DNA of 50,520 nt. Source: Acidobacteriota bacterium. GTDB taxonomy: Bacteria > Acidobacteriota > Vicinamibacteria > Vicinamibacterales > UBA2999. The notes below the pieces were generated by a model. That model had not been told where the DNA came from. It worked only from the letters and a program-made list of their open reading frames with translations, and did no database searches. Shown here piece by piece: positions 42,561 to 50,520 of this stretch. The stretch covers positions 1 to 50,520 of the forward strand of contig JAQBVV010000006.1 in assembly GCA_027622905.1 (NCBI GenBank), written 5' to 3'. Made by a program: the position numbers and the translations under genes. Position 1 is the stretch's first letter; the number at the start of each line of letters is the position of its first letter.

Positions 42561-45480
42561 CTTCTCGCTCGCTCACGTCGCTGTTGACGTCGGGGTGCCC
42601 GAGGGGCTCGGGACGCACGGCCACCGGTTGCGCATCGCCTTGCGGCACTCCGCGCTCAGCCGGGTCGGTTTCCGGCATCAGCGTGACGACGGCAACACGG
42701 TCGGGCGGAAAGTACTTTCGGACAACCGCGTGAAGGTTCTCCCTGGACAGCGACTCCGCCCGCTCACCGCGCCGCAGGATGTCCCGGGCATCCCGGCCGA
42801 GCAGGTGCATCGCCTGCAGCGAGTTCAGCCAGTACCCGTTCTGGAGGATCGAACCCTCCAGCTCTCTCAGTTCGGTCTCCTTCACCACCTGCAGTTCCGT
42901 CTCCGACGGACCGTCCCGCCGGAAGCGGTCAAGCTCGTCCATGACCACACGGGTCAGGCGCTCCGCGTTCTCCGGAGCGCTGCCAAACTGGATGTTCGTG
43001 GTGCCATACCCTGGTTGCGGCGACGTATCGGAGTAGCGCACCCCTACCGAGTAGGTGCCGCCCAGCTCTTCACGAAGGACCTCACGCAGCCGGAGCTGAA
43101 GGATGCTCGTCGCCGCGCGCAGACGATGGGTCTCGAGCTCGTCGAGACCCGTGTCCGCGAAGAACATGATCGCCGTCTGGCTCCGCGACTCCCGTCCCTT
43201 CCGCACCGTCTCGCGAAGCTCCATCTCCGGAAAGTGCAACCCCATGTCGGTCCAGTGCGACCGGGCCGAGCCGGCGGACGGCAGCGACCCGAGATAGGTG
43301 GTGAGCAACGGCGTGATCTCGTCAACCGTGAACGCCCCGACGAAGAAGAAGGTGAAGTCGGCGGCGTTCTTGAAACGCTCGGCGAAGAAGGTCCGCATGT
43401 GGCCGGCGTCCAGGCCATCGAGGTCCTCCGATCGCATGGGCCGCACCGAATAGTGATCCATCGTGGCCAACCGCCGGACCTCGTCACCAAACACGGCTCC
43501 CGGACTCTGGTCCTGGTTCGCCAGACTTGCGGCCACCCGGCTCTTCATCAGGTCGAACGCTGATGCATCCCGGTTCGGCGCGGTGAAGGAGAGATACACC
43601 AGCTGGAGGGCCACTTCGAGGTCGCCAGGCGTGCCGCCACCCGAGATGCCGTGCGTGTAGTTGTCCATGTACGGCGACGCGCTGGCGATACGGCCCGCCA
43701 TGAGCTTGTTGAGGTCGGTCGGCGAGAGGCCACCGACGCCGGATACGCCGGCGAGCGTCGTGCTGAGCGACGCATTGAGAAACTCCTCGGGCGGTGCGAG
43801 CGATGCGCCACCTCTGGCATAAGCGCGGAAGGCCACCTGGTCGTGTCGAAAATCGGTCGGCTTCAGCCAGACATCGACGCCGTTCGACAGCGTGAGCACC
43901 GTCACGCCAATCTCCGGAATCTCCCTCCTGGCGCGCACCGTGCCGGGCATCGGCGGTGTGGCCATCAATTCGAGATCCGTGCTGTCGTCCTGCCATGCGG
44001 TGACGGCCGCGGCGCTGCCCGCGCGAAGCGCCTCGCGAAGGCCCGGCTCGGTGACCGCGAGCAGGCCGTCCTTCTCCGGCGACGAGGCCACGACGACGCG
44101 ATTGTCCTCGCCAAAGAATTCTCGTACGAGTGCGTTGACGTCGGCCACGGTGATCCCCGGTACGAAGCGCTGGACCAGATCGAGCTCGGCGTCGATACCG
44201 GGGGCACCTTCATCGGACAGAAAATAGCGGAGCAACTCTGACGCCAGCTGTCCGCTCTGTGCCCGGTCGCGCTCGTTGTAGGCGCGCTGGAACGTCGCCA
44301 TCAGATCCTTCTTGGCCCGATCCAGTTCCGCTTCGCCGAAGCCGTGCTGGTCCAGGCGCGCGACCTCCTGGGCCAGCGCCTCGAGCCCTCGCTCGATCGC
44401 GCCATCGTTGACGCGCGCAGACACGGTGACGCTCTCCACGTCCCGGCCCACTCCGCCGCCGCCGAGCGACGCGCGGAGGAAGGGTGCGTCCGGGCGACGC
44501 GCGATCTCCGAGAACCGATCCCTGACCATGTCCCGAACAAGCCGACCCATCGTGGAACGCCGGTATTCGCCCGCGGTACGCAACCGTTCGAGGGGCCGCT
44601 TCCGAATGATGCTGACCGACGAGCCCTGCGCCTCGGGATCGGAGACCGCCACGACGCGCGTGTCGGCGTGGGCCGGCACAGGATAGACGCGCCTCTCCAT
44701 CCGTCCGCGCGACGGCAGCCCGCTGAAGTGTGCGCGGATGAGCGCCTCCATCTGCGCCGGATCGAAGTCACCGACGGCGATCACCGCCATGCGATCCGGT
44801 CGGTAGAACTCTTCGTAGAAATCGCGCACGCGCTGCGCGGGAACCGTCCTCAGCAGGTCCGGAAGTCCGATGGGTAATCGATCCACGTACCGCGAATCGC
44901 CGAAGATCGCCTCCATCTGCGCGTTCTGCATCCGGGTTCCCGCGCCCTGGCGGCCACGCCATTCTTCGATGACCACTCCGCGCTCCCGGTCGATCTCCGC
45001 CGGATCAAGGGTGATGCCACCGGCGAAATCACTGAGCGCCTCCATCCCGCGCACGACGATGCCGTCGCGATCGGTCGGCACCTCCAGCATGTAGACGGTC
45101 TCGTCAAAGCTCGTGTACGCGTTGACGTCCGCGCCGAATCGCGCCCCGATCGACTCGAGGTAGCTCACGAGTTCGCCCGGCTTGAAATGCGCCGACCCGT
45201 TGAACGCCATGTGTTCGAGCAGGTGCGCGAGGCCGCGCTGGTCGTCCGCCTCGTCGATCGAGCCTGCCCGCACGGCAAGACGGAGAAACGCGCGGTTCTC
45301 CGGCAGATCGTTCTGGCGAATCAGAAACTGAAGACCGTTGGGCAGCGTGCCGGTGCGAACGGCCGGATCGAGCGGCAGCGGGGCCGAGAGATCCTGGGCG
45401 CCGACGACCGCGGTGACCAAAAGGAGCGGCAGCAGGTATGCTGCGCTCATGCGGCTCAAGATACGACGGCTGGATCCCAC
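42541..45480 (-). CDS. M16 family zinc peptidase (pitrilysin/processing-peptidase type), secreted
   Basis: 979 aa. The start is chosen at GTG 45480 because GGGGAGAG lies five bases upstream (45486-45493); the first ATG is 45450. N-terminus SSRRILSRMSAAYLLPLLLVT gives a signal peptide. Inverted zinc motif HxxEH in AHLLEHMAFNG, with the downstream Glu in ITLDPAEIDRERGVVIEEW. A second M16 half, with FGDEVRRLATMDHYSV, LREELGGTYSVGVRYSD and PGYGTTNIQF, completes the two-domain clamshell. Likely a periplasmic peptide-degrading enzyme. Its 5' end overlaps that of dut by 32 bp, and its 3' end overlaps the peroxiredoxin gene by 20 bp. Confidence 0.92.
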   Translation of the reverse strand: MGSSRRILSRMSAAYLLPLLLVTAVVGAQDLSAPLPLDPAVRTGTLPNGLQFLIRQNDLPENRAFLRLAVRAGSIDEADDQRGLAHLLEHMAFNGSAHFKPGELVSYLESIGARFGADVNAYTSFDETVYMLEVPTDRDGIVVRGMEALSDFAGGITLDPAEIDRERGVVIEEWRGRQGAGTRMQNAQMEAIFGDSRYVDRLPIGLPDLLRTVPAQRVRDFYEEFYRPDRMAVIAVGDFDPAQMEALIRAHFSGLPSRGRMERRVYPVPAHADTRVVAVSDPEAQGSSVSIIRKRPLERLRTAGEYRRSTMGRLVRDMVRDRFSEIARRPDAPFLRASLGGGGVGRDVESVTVSARVNDGAIERGLEALAQEVARLDQHGFGEAELDRAKKDLMATFQRAYNERDRAQSGQLASELLRYFLSDEGAPGIDAELDLVQRFVPGITVADVNALVREFFGEDNRVVVASSPEKDGLLAVTEPGLREALRAGSAAAVTAWQDDSTDLELMATPPMPGTVRARREIPEIGVTVLTLSNGVDVWLKPTDFRHDQVAFRAYARGGASLAPPEEFLNASLSTTLAGVSGVGGLSPTDLNKLMAGRIASASPYMDNYTHGISGGGTPGDLEVALQLVYLSFTAPNRDASAFDLMKSRVAASLANQDQSPGAVFGDEVRRLATMDHYSVRPMRSEDLDGLDAGHMRTFFAERFKNAADFTFFFVGAFTVDEITPLLTTYLGSLPSAGSARSHWTDMGLHFPEMELRETVRKGRESRSQTAIMFFADTGLDELETHRLRAATSILQLRLREVLREELGGTYSVGVRYSDTSPQPGYGTTNIQFGSAPENAERLTRVVMDELDRFRRDGPSETELQVVKETELRELEGSILQNGYWLNSLQAMHLLGRDARDILRRGERAESLSRENLHAVVRKYFPPDRVAVVTLMPETDPAERGVPQGDAQPVAVRPEPLGHPDVNSDVSEREDADPGR

Positions 45481-45880
45481 GATTACTCTCCCCACGTACG
45501 GCACCGACGAAGCGGCTGGGTTCGATCTGGCGGCCGCGCACGACGTGCGCGTCCCACCGGGACAGATCGTCCTCGTGAGGACCGGCCTGGTCATCCAGGT
45601 GCCCACCGGTCACTTCCTGGGTATTTTCGCTCGAAGTAGCACGCCACTCAAGCGCGGATTGATGATTGCCAACGGAGTCGGGGTCGTGGACCCCGACTAT
45701 TCAGGCCCCGATGACGAGGTCATGGTCCAGGTGCTCAATGTCACCGACGCCGAGGTCCAGGTAACGCGCGGCGACCGGCTGGCCCAGGGTGTCGTCCTCC
45801 CCGCCCCGCGCGTCACCTGGCAGGAGGTGACCGAGATCGCCGACGTCACGCGAGGCGGATTCGGCTCGACGGGGCACTAA
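45449..45880 (+). CDS. dut: Deoxyuridine 5'-triphosphate nucleotidohydrolase
   Basis: Hydrolyses dUTP to dUMP, keeping uracil out of DNA and feeding dTMP synthesis. 143 aa trimeric dUTPase with the five motifs recognisable: AAGFDLAAAHDV, ARSSTPLKRGLMIANGVGVVDPDY, RGDRLAQGV, and GGFGSTGH at the C-terminus. The usual RSG motif reads RSSTP, closer to the dUTPase/dCTP-deaminase-like relatives, so substrate preference is not fully certain. It starts at ATG 45449, whose bases overlap the first ATG of the M16 gene on the other strand (CATG). Confidence 0.9.
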   Translation: MRLKIRRLDPTITLPTYGTDEAAGFDLAAAHDVRVPPGQIVLVRTGLVIQVPTGHFLGIFARSSTPLKRGLMIANGVGVVDPDYSGPDDEVMVQVLNVTDAEVQVTRGDRLAQGVVLPAPRVTWQEVTEIADVTRGGFGSTGH

Positions 45881-45972
45881 ATTTAGATTAGCCAGGGGCT
45901 CGGGAACCAATGCCGTCTCGGAGTCAGCGACCGAGTGCCGGGCCCAACGACGTCGGACCACAGTCATCCATC

Positions 45973-47046
45973 ATGCGTCGGATTCTCCACGTGGACATGG
46001 ACGCCTTCTATGCGTCGGTCGAGCAGCGCGACCACCCGGACCTGCGCGGCCGGCCGGTTGCGGTCGGGGGCGACGCCGAGAAGCGCGGCGTGGTCGCCGC
46101 CGCCAGCTACGAAGCGCGCACGTTCGGCGTCCGCTCGGCCATTCCGATGGCGAGAGCGAAACGTCTGTGCCCCTCGCTCGTGATCGTTCGTCCCGACTTC
46201 ACGAAGTACCGCGCGGTTTCTCAGCAGGTGTTCGCGATGTTTCGCGACGTGACGCCGCTGGTTGAGCCGCTGTCGCTCGATGAGGCGTATCTCGACGTGA
46301 CCGAGAACGCCTGGGGCGAACCGCTCGGCACGACGGTCGCGCGACGGCTCAAGGATCAGATCCGCGAACGAACCGGGCTGACAGCCTCAGCCGGCGTCGC
46401 TCCGAACAAGTTTCTGGCGAAGATCGCCTCGGGGTGGCAGAAGCCGGACGGCCTGACCGTCATCGCGCCGGAGCGCGTGGAAACCTTTCTGCAGTCGTTG
46501 CCGATCGATGCCCTGTGGGGCGTGGGCCCGGTCACGGCCAGGAAACTCCGCGCACGCGGCATCCACAAGCTGGTGGACATCCGCACCGTGGATCCTCGGA
46601 TGCTCCACGACACGGTCGGCTCGCTGGCCGACTGGCTGGCGCGACTGGCGCACGGCATCGATGACCGTCCGGTCGTCTCCGAGCGTCACCCGAAGTCCTC
46701 GGGGAGCGAGCGCACCTTCGCCGACGACGTCACCGACCTCGACGACATCCGCGACACGATCCGCACGATGGCGCGCAACGCAGCAGCGTGGCTCGTGCGT
46801 CACGAGCTGTACGCGCGGACCGTGACCCTCAAAGTGCGATACGACGACTTCACGACCATCACCAGAAGCCACAGTGACGCTCCGACACGCGATGCCAATG
46901 CCATCGTTGCGCGCGCGCGCGCGCTGCTCGAGAAGACAGAGGTCGGGGAGCGGCCGGTCCGCCTGCTCGGCGTGAGCGTGCACAACTTCGGTCCGGAGGT
47001 GACGCCCGCACCGGAGCCGCAAGCGCGGCTTCCGTTCGATGTCTAG
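45973..47046 (+). CDS. dinB: DNA polymerase IV (Y family)
   Basis: Error-prone translesion polymerase, 357 aa from ATG 45973; an ATG at 45910 would add 21 residues not seen in the family. Catalytic acids in ILHVDMDAFYASVEQ and LSLDEAYLDVT. Also VVAAASYEARTFGVRSAIPM, ASAGVAPNKFLAKIAS, WGVGPVTARKLRARGI, ERTFADDV and little-finger AYARTVTLKVRYDDF-like stretches. The tail QARLPFDV could bind the beta clamp. Placed 92 bp after dut; both serve nucleotide and DNA hygiene. No LexA-type operator was recognised. Confidence 0.95.
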   Translation: MRRILHVDMDAFYASVEQRDHPDLRGRPVAVGGDAEKRGVVAAASYEARTFGVRSAIPMARAKRLCPSLVIVRPDFTKYRAVSQQVFAMFRDVTPLVEPLSLDEAYLDVTENAWGEPLGTTVARRLKDQIRERTGLTASAGVAPNKFLAKIASGWQKPDGLTVIAPERVETFLQSLPIDALWGVGPVTARKLRARGIHKLVDIRTVDPRMLHDTVGSLADWLARLAHGIDDRPVVSERHPKSSGSERTFADDVTDLDDIRDTIRTMARNAAAWLVRHELYARTVTLKVRYDDFTTITRSHSDAPTRDANAIVARARALLEKTEVGERPVRLLGVSVHNFGPEVTPAPEPQARLPFDV

Positions 47047-47068
47047 CGGCGCCTGCCCGCTGGCGTCC

Positions 47069-48166
47069 CTAGGGAGCGGGGGGCACGACACGAATGGTCG
47101 TGACCTCGATCCTGGTCACCGGCTCCTCGCCGTTGACCGGCACCGCTTCGATCTGCTCGACGACCTCCATCCCCTCCACCACGCGGCCGAACGCAGTGTA
47201 CTGGTTGTCGAGCGCTGGCGCCGGTGCCAGCACGATGAAGAACGATGACGTGGCGCTGGCAGGATCGTCACCGTGCGCCATCGACAGGATGCCCCGTTCG
47301 TGCGGTGTCGGGTTGAACTCGGGCTGCAGTTCACGCACGTAACTGAACTGTCGTTCATCGAGTGGGTCCCGCCTGGTGCCAAGGAATCCGCCCTGGATCA
47401 CGAATCCGGGCGCGACGCGGTGCAGCGCGGAGCCGTCATACACGCCGGCGGCGGCGAGCCGAAGCAGCGCGCGCACGTGCTCGGGCGCCCGGTCCGCCAG
47501 CAACTCGATCGTGATGTCGCCCATGGATGTCTCGATGACCGCACGGTGCCGCGACATCTCGTCGGCCGTCGCGTCGACGAACGGTTCCGGTTCCGGCGGC
47601 GGCGTATCCCGGATGGTCGCGTGCAGGATCCCGACCCGCTCGGCGGGTGTCCCGTCTGCGTCGGCAGCCACCAGCGACATCTCCTGCGCGACCAGGATGC
47701 CCTCCCTCACGCGCGCAAAGACGGTGTACTCCCCGTCGAGTGCCGGCTGATCGGTGATGCAGATGAAGAACTGCGATCCGCCGCTATCGCGATCGCCGGG
47801 AACCAGGACCGCTGCCACCGCGCCACGTGTGGCCCTCTCGTCGTTGGGTTCGAACTCCAGGGCGCCCAGCCCACCCGTGCCGTAGAGCGCCTGTTGCGAG
47901 GGGTCGGTTGACAGCGGATCGCCGCCCTGGATGATCCCCATCGGGATGACCCGATGAAACAGCGTCCCGTCATAGGCGCCCTCATTCACGCGCGCGATGA
48001 AATGCGCAACATGCGTGGGCGCCGCATCGGCGAGCAGGTCCAGCACGATCGTGCCGGCGGTCGTCTCGAGTACGGCCTGCTTCTCCCGTAACTCCTCGGG
48101 CGTGAGGGTCGTCGTGAAAAAGCCTGGCGCCTGCGCAAGACCCAGCAGCATCAGGAACACGAGCAT
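47069..48166 (-). CDS. Secreted protein with two tandem cyclophilin-type PPIase domains
   Basis: 365 aa from ATG 48166 (TTG 48172 is possible). Signal peptide MLVFLMLLGLAQAP. The first cyclophilin (about residues 33-190) has TSAGTIVLDL-like start, YDGTLFHRVIPMGIIQGGDP, GGSQFFICI; the second (about 208-360) has METSMGDITIELL-like start, YDGSALHRVAPGFVIQGG and ATSSFFIVLAPAPALD. The active-site Arg in FHRV is kept in domain 1 and as LHRV in domain 2. Both should catalyse prolyl isomerisation in the periplasm. Two PPIase domains in one chain are less common than single ones. Confidence 0.88.
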   Translation of the reverse strand: MLVFLMLLGLAQAPGFFTTTLTPEELREKQAVLETTAGTIVLDLLADAAPTHVAHFIARVNEGAYDGTLFHRVIPMGIIQGGDPLSTDPSQQALYGTGGLGALEFEPNDERATRGAVAAVLVPGDRDSGGSQFFICITDQPALDGEYTVFARVREGILVAQEMSLVAADADGTPAERVGILHATIRDTPPPEPEPFVDATADEMSRHRAVIETSMGDITIELLADRAPEHVRALLRLAAAGVYDGSALHRVAPGFVIQGGFLGTRRDPLDERQFSYVRELQPEFNPTPHERGILSMAHGDDPASATSSFFIVLAPAPALDNQYTAFGRVVEGMEVVEQIEAVPVNGEEPVTRIEVTTIRVVPPAP

Positions 48167-48190
48167 AGGCAAATTATATGTGCGGCCCGA

Positions 48191-49309
48191 CTACGGCTCC
48201 AGCTTGATCGACCGCCTCGGCGGCCTGCCCGCCGTCCGGTTGCGCCGCTTCTCGTCGAGTTCCGCGCGCACGTCCCGTTGCCGCGCGAGCCCGACAAGTT
48301 CCTCCTGGAGCCTCAGGTAGCTGTCCAGTCGGCCAGGGTCGAGCCGGCCGTCTGCCGAGGCGGCCGTGACGGCGCACCGCGGCTCTCCGCTGTGCCGGCA
48401 GTTCGTGAAATGGCATCCATCGGCCAGCGCTTCGATATCGTCGAAGGTTTCCCGCACCGCCGCCTCGACATCCCAGAGCTGCAACTCCCGCATGCCGGGC
48501 GTATCGATGATCAATCCGCCTGACGGGAGCTGGACGAGTTCGCGGTGCATCGTCGTATGGCGCCCCTTCGAGTCGGTGGCCCGCACTTCCCGGGTCTTCT
48601 GCACCTCCTCGCCGACGAGGCGGTTGATCAAGGTGCTCTTGCCGACGCCAGACGATCCCAGCAGCGCGCCCGTGCGACCGTACGTCAGGTACGCCGCCAC
48701 GGGGGCAAGACCCTCCCCGGCCTTGGGATTGACCACGTGCACCGGGGCGCCCCCGGAGACCGCCCGGACATCGGCACACTGCGCGGCCGTCATCGTCGAC
48801 CGGTCGGGCTTGGTGAGCAACACCACCGGTGTCGCGCCGCTCTCCCGGGCCAGCAGCAGATACCGTTCGAGGCGCCTGACGCTGAAGTCCCCGTCCAGGG
48901 CCATCGCCAGAAACACGACATCCACGTTGGCCGCGACGATCTGTTCATCGGTGACGGTGCCGGCCGTCTTGCGCGAGAACCAGCTCCGGCGCGGCAGCAC
49001 CGCGACGATCGAGGCGTGATCCTCGACCCGTCGTCTGCGCACCATGACCCAGTCGCCCACCGCCGGCAGTTCGCTTCGGCGCACGGCGCGATGTTTGAGC
49101 CGACCCGACACCGTCGCCTCGAACTCGGACTCCCCCGTCCACACCCGGTAGATGTGGTTGAACTCGATGGCAACCCGCGCCGGCTCGGCATCCGCGTCCG
49201 CGGTCGCGGCCCTGCTTGCCTCGGCGCACGCCTCAGCGAAGCTGTCGTCCCACCCGATACGAGCCAGTCGACGTAAGCGGTCCTCTTGAGGGGCCTGCGA
49301 TTCGGACAT
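48191..49309 (-). CDS. rsgA: Ribosome small-subunit-dependent GTPase RsgA
   Basis: 372 aa circularly permuted GTPase for late 30S maturation. An OB-fold occupies about the first 110 residues (YRVWTGESEFEATVSGRLKHR). Order of G motifs is permuted: G4-like VVLLTKPD (Asn replaced by Thr), then G1 GSSGVGKST, G2 TTMHREL, G3 DTPGMREL. The C-terminal zinc site CHFTNCRHSGEPRC follows, then a helical tail ending in the basic RRNRTAGRPPRRS. Its ATG 49309 overlaps an alternative start of the divergent DUF1499 gene. Confidence 0.94.
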   Translation of the reverse strand: MSESQAPQEDRLRRLARIGWDDSFAEACAEASRAATADADAEPARVAIEFNHIYRVWTGESEFEATVSGRLKHRAVRRSELPAVGDWVMVRRRRVEDHASIVAVLPRRSWFSRKTAGTVTDEQIVAANVDVVFLAMALDGDFSVRRLERYLLLARESGATPVVLLTKPDRSTMTAAQCADVRAVSGGAPVHVVNPKAGEGLAPVAAYLTYGRTGALLGSSGVGKSTLINRLVGEEVQKTREVRATDSKGRHTTMHRELVQLPSGGLIIDTPGMRELQLWDVEAAVRETFDDIEALADGCHFTNCRHSGEPRCAVTAASADGRLDPGRLDSYLRLQEELVGLARQRDVRAELDEKRRNRTAGRPPRRSIKLEP

Positions 49310-49376
49310 GCGCAATCAGCCTACAATACGCACCATCGCCGGGCGACCACGTGCTGCCCGGCCGGACGGAGGGCTG

Positions 49377-50102
49377 ATGACGTTCACGCTACTGGCATGC
49401 GCAATCGCCGCGCTCGGTCTGGCTCTGCTTGGCATCGCCGGGCCCGCGTATCGCATCGGCGTGCTCTCGCTGCCGAACGCGTTCACGCTCTTCCGGTGGG
49501 CGGCCTACGCAGGACTGGCCGCCACGCTGGTGGGGCTCGTGGCCGGGGGCCTCGCGTACCGTCGCGGGGCGCGCGTCGCGACGTTCCTTGCGGCGATGGC
49601 TGCCCTCGGGGGCGCGGCCGCGTTCGGTATCCCGTTCGAATGGCAGCGCCAGGCACGCAGCGTTCCGCCGATTCACGACATCACCACCGACCTGGAGCGC
49701 CCACCGACGTTCGACGCGATCGTCCCGCTCCGCGCCGACGCACCGAATTCGCTCGAACGCCCCTCCGACCTCTCGGAGCGGCAACGGCTCGGATATCCGG
49801 ACCTGGCGCCGATGACCCTGCCCGTGCCCTCGGACCAGGCGTTCGATCGCGCGCTGGCTGCCGCCCGGCAGGCGGGCTGGACCATCGTCACGGCCGACAA
49901 GGGCACGGGGCGTATCGAAGCGAGCGACACGACACGCTGGTTCGGCTTCACCGATGATGTCGTCGTGCGGCTCACCCCATCGGGCGACGGCACGCGCGTG
50001 GATGTCCGCTCCGTATCGCGAGTGGGCGGCAGTGATGTCGGGACCAATGCGCGGCGGATCCGCCAGTACCTCGCCGCGCTGCGAGAGATGCGAGAGAACT
50101 GA
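49377..50102 (+). CDS. DUF1499 membrane protein
   Basis: 241 aa from ATG 49377, with GGAGG four bases upstream. Three membrane helices are evident: MTFTLLACAIAALGLALLGI, WAAYAGLAATLVGLVAGGLA and FLAAMAALGGAAAFGI. DUF1499 domain then follows: VPPIHDITTDLERPPTFDAI, YPDLAPMTLPVPSDQAFDRA, GWTIVTADKGTGRIEASDTT, FGFTDDVVVRLTPSGDGTRVD, RSVSRVGGSDVGTNARRIR. Function is unknown for the family. It converges on the TerC-family gene. Confidence 0.88.
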   Translation: MTFTLLACAIAALGLALLGIAGPAYRIGVLSLPNAFTLFRWAAYAGLAATLVGLVAGGLAYRRGARVATFLAAMAALGGAAAFGIPFEWQRQARSVPPIHDITTDLERPPTFDAIVPLRADAPNSLERPSDLSERQRLGYPDLAPMTLPVPSDQAFDRALAAARQAGWTIVTADKGTGRIEASDTTRWFGFTDDVVVRLTPSGDGTRVDVRSVSRVGGSDVGTNARRIRQYLAALREMREN

Positions 50103-50114
50103 GACCGCCATGCT

Positions 50115-50134
50115 GCGGCGCCGCGAGGCGCCGC
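50115..50134. terminator. GC hairpin with GNRA-type loop between convergent genes
   Basis: GCGGCGCC (50115-50122) and GGCGCCGC (50127-50134) pair perfectly around GCGA, a GNRA tetraloop. It lies 12 bp after the DUF1499 stop and before the convergent TerC-family stop. No T run, so a U-less or mutual transcription barrier is only a possibility. Confidence 0.45.
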
Positions 50135-50172
50135 GCTCCGGGACTTATCCAAGGAATCACGGTTCCAGGGGA

Positions 50173-50520
50173 CTATTCCGTGTACGGCCGATGAAGACGC
50201 ACCGGCGTGGCGCGGCCGCGAACGCGTAGATTGATCATCTCCACGAACACCGAGAACCCCATCGCGAAGTAGATGTAGCCCTTAGGAATAGGCTGGTCGA
50301 ATCCTTCGGCGATCAACGAGACACCGATCAGCAGCAGAAAACTCAGCGCCAGCATCTTGACCGTGGGATGGCGGTCGACGAACTCGCCGATCGCGCTGGC
50401 CGACACGAGCATCACGCCGACGGCGATGGTGACGGCGAGCACCATCACGGCGACGTCGTCGGCCATGCCGACCGCCGTGATCACCGAGTCGAGCGAGCAC
50501 ACGACGTCGAGCAGAAGAAT
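50173..50520 (-). CDS. TerC-family integral membrane protein, C-terminal part (partial)
   Basis: About 115 residues before the stop; the gene continues past the window edge. Conserved TerC stretches: LLLDVVCSLDSVITAVGMADD, two helices MVLAVTIAVGVMLVSASAIG and MLALSFLLLIGVSLIAEGF, then IPKGYIYFAMGFSVFVEMIN. TerC-type proteins are associated with tellurite resistance and metal-ion export in exoenzyme metallation (manganese). The acidic DxxxSxDS motif is kept. Full domain content cannot be seen. Confidence 0.88.
   Translation of the reverse strand: MLLLDVVCSLDSVITAVGMADDVAVMVLAVTIAVGVMLVSASAIGEFVDRHPTVKMLALSFLLLIGVSLIAEGFDQPIPKGYIYFAMGFSVFVEMINLRVRGRATPVRLHRPYTE

Noticed and set aside
1-50520. 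tRNA, rRNA or CRISPR array
   Set aside because: No cloverleaf-like gap, rRNA segment, or regularly spaced identical repeats of CRISPR length were seen.

Overview
This 50.5 kb window is GC-rich bacterial chromosome, with strong third-position G/C in the genes and many GTG or TTG starts. No phage, plasmid, CRISPR, rRNA or tRNA sequence is visible. The mix of a type III glutamine synthetase, B12-dependent methionine synthase, glcDEF glycolate oxidase, UbiD decarboxylase, and a secreted subtilase ending in TDP/HI-ELR repeats is what I would expect from an Acidobacteriota relative, perhaps Vicinamibacteria. That placement is inference; no marker gene is present to prove it.

Region 1 (1-13.6 kb) is core metabolism: the 3' end of speA, a large HEAT/DUF349 protein, glnN, then an ArsR-methyltransferase fusion overlapping metH. 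A GNAT-like gene, an FMN-dependent 2-hydroxyacid dehydrogenase and arfB follow. Region 2 (13.6-19.2 kb) holds feoA-feoB with a small Cys-containing membrane protein behind a palindromic site. It then holds a secreted S8 protease, preceded by a lipoprotein that is only the protease's propeptide domain.

Region 3 (19.2-26.2 kb, minus strand) is a two-carbon oxidation cluster: quinone oxidoreductase, glcD, glcE, glcF, a 30-codon remnant of an alcohol dehydrogenase, and an aldehyde dehydrogenase. Aldehyde would be oxidised to glycolate and then to glyoxylate. Region 4 (26.2-34.8 kb) carries a glycosyltransferase cut at its 3' end, a chimeric ORF made from two unrelated gene fragments, an ABC exporter, apaG, ubiD, a DinB-family gene, ettA and a cupin. 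A 164-bp inverted-repeat element fits exactly between the ubiD start codon and the DinB-gene stop codon.

Region 5 (34.8-40.2 kb) is a decay and repeat zone. It holds a broken DUF4160/DUF2442 pair, a tiny basic protein, a ChaN-like protein, about 1.4 kb with no recognisable gene, a beheaded alpha/beta hydrolase, a TPR lipoprotein, a seven-unit 13-bp tandem repeat, two palindromic elements back to back, and a 5'-truncated Crp/Fnr regulator. Region 6 (40.2-50.5 kb) returns to housekeeping: a YugP-type Zn peptidase, SnoaL-like protein, SDR, peroxiredoxin, M16 protease, dut, dinB (Pol IV), a tandem cyclophilin, rsgA, a DUF1499 protein and the partial TerC-family gene at the edge.

The most distinctive signals are the family of short palindromic elements that abut or supply start and stop codons, the in-frame dehydrogenase scar that may couple glcF translation to the aldehyde dehydrogenase, the free-standing propeptide lipoprotein beside its protease, and the self-contained ArsR-methyltransferase/metH unit with a leaderless-type promoter.
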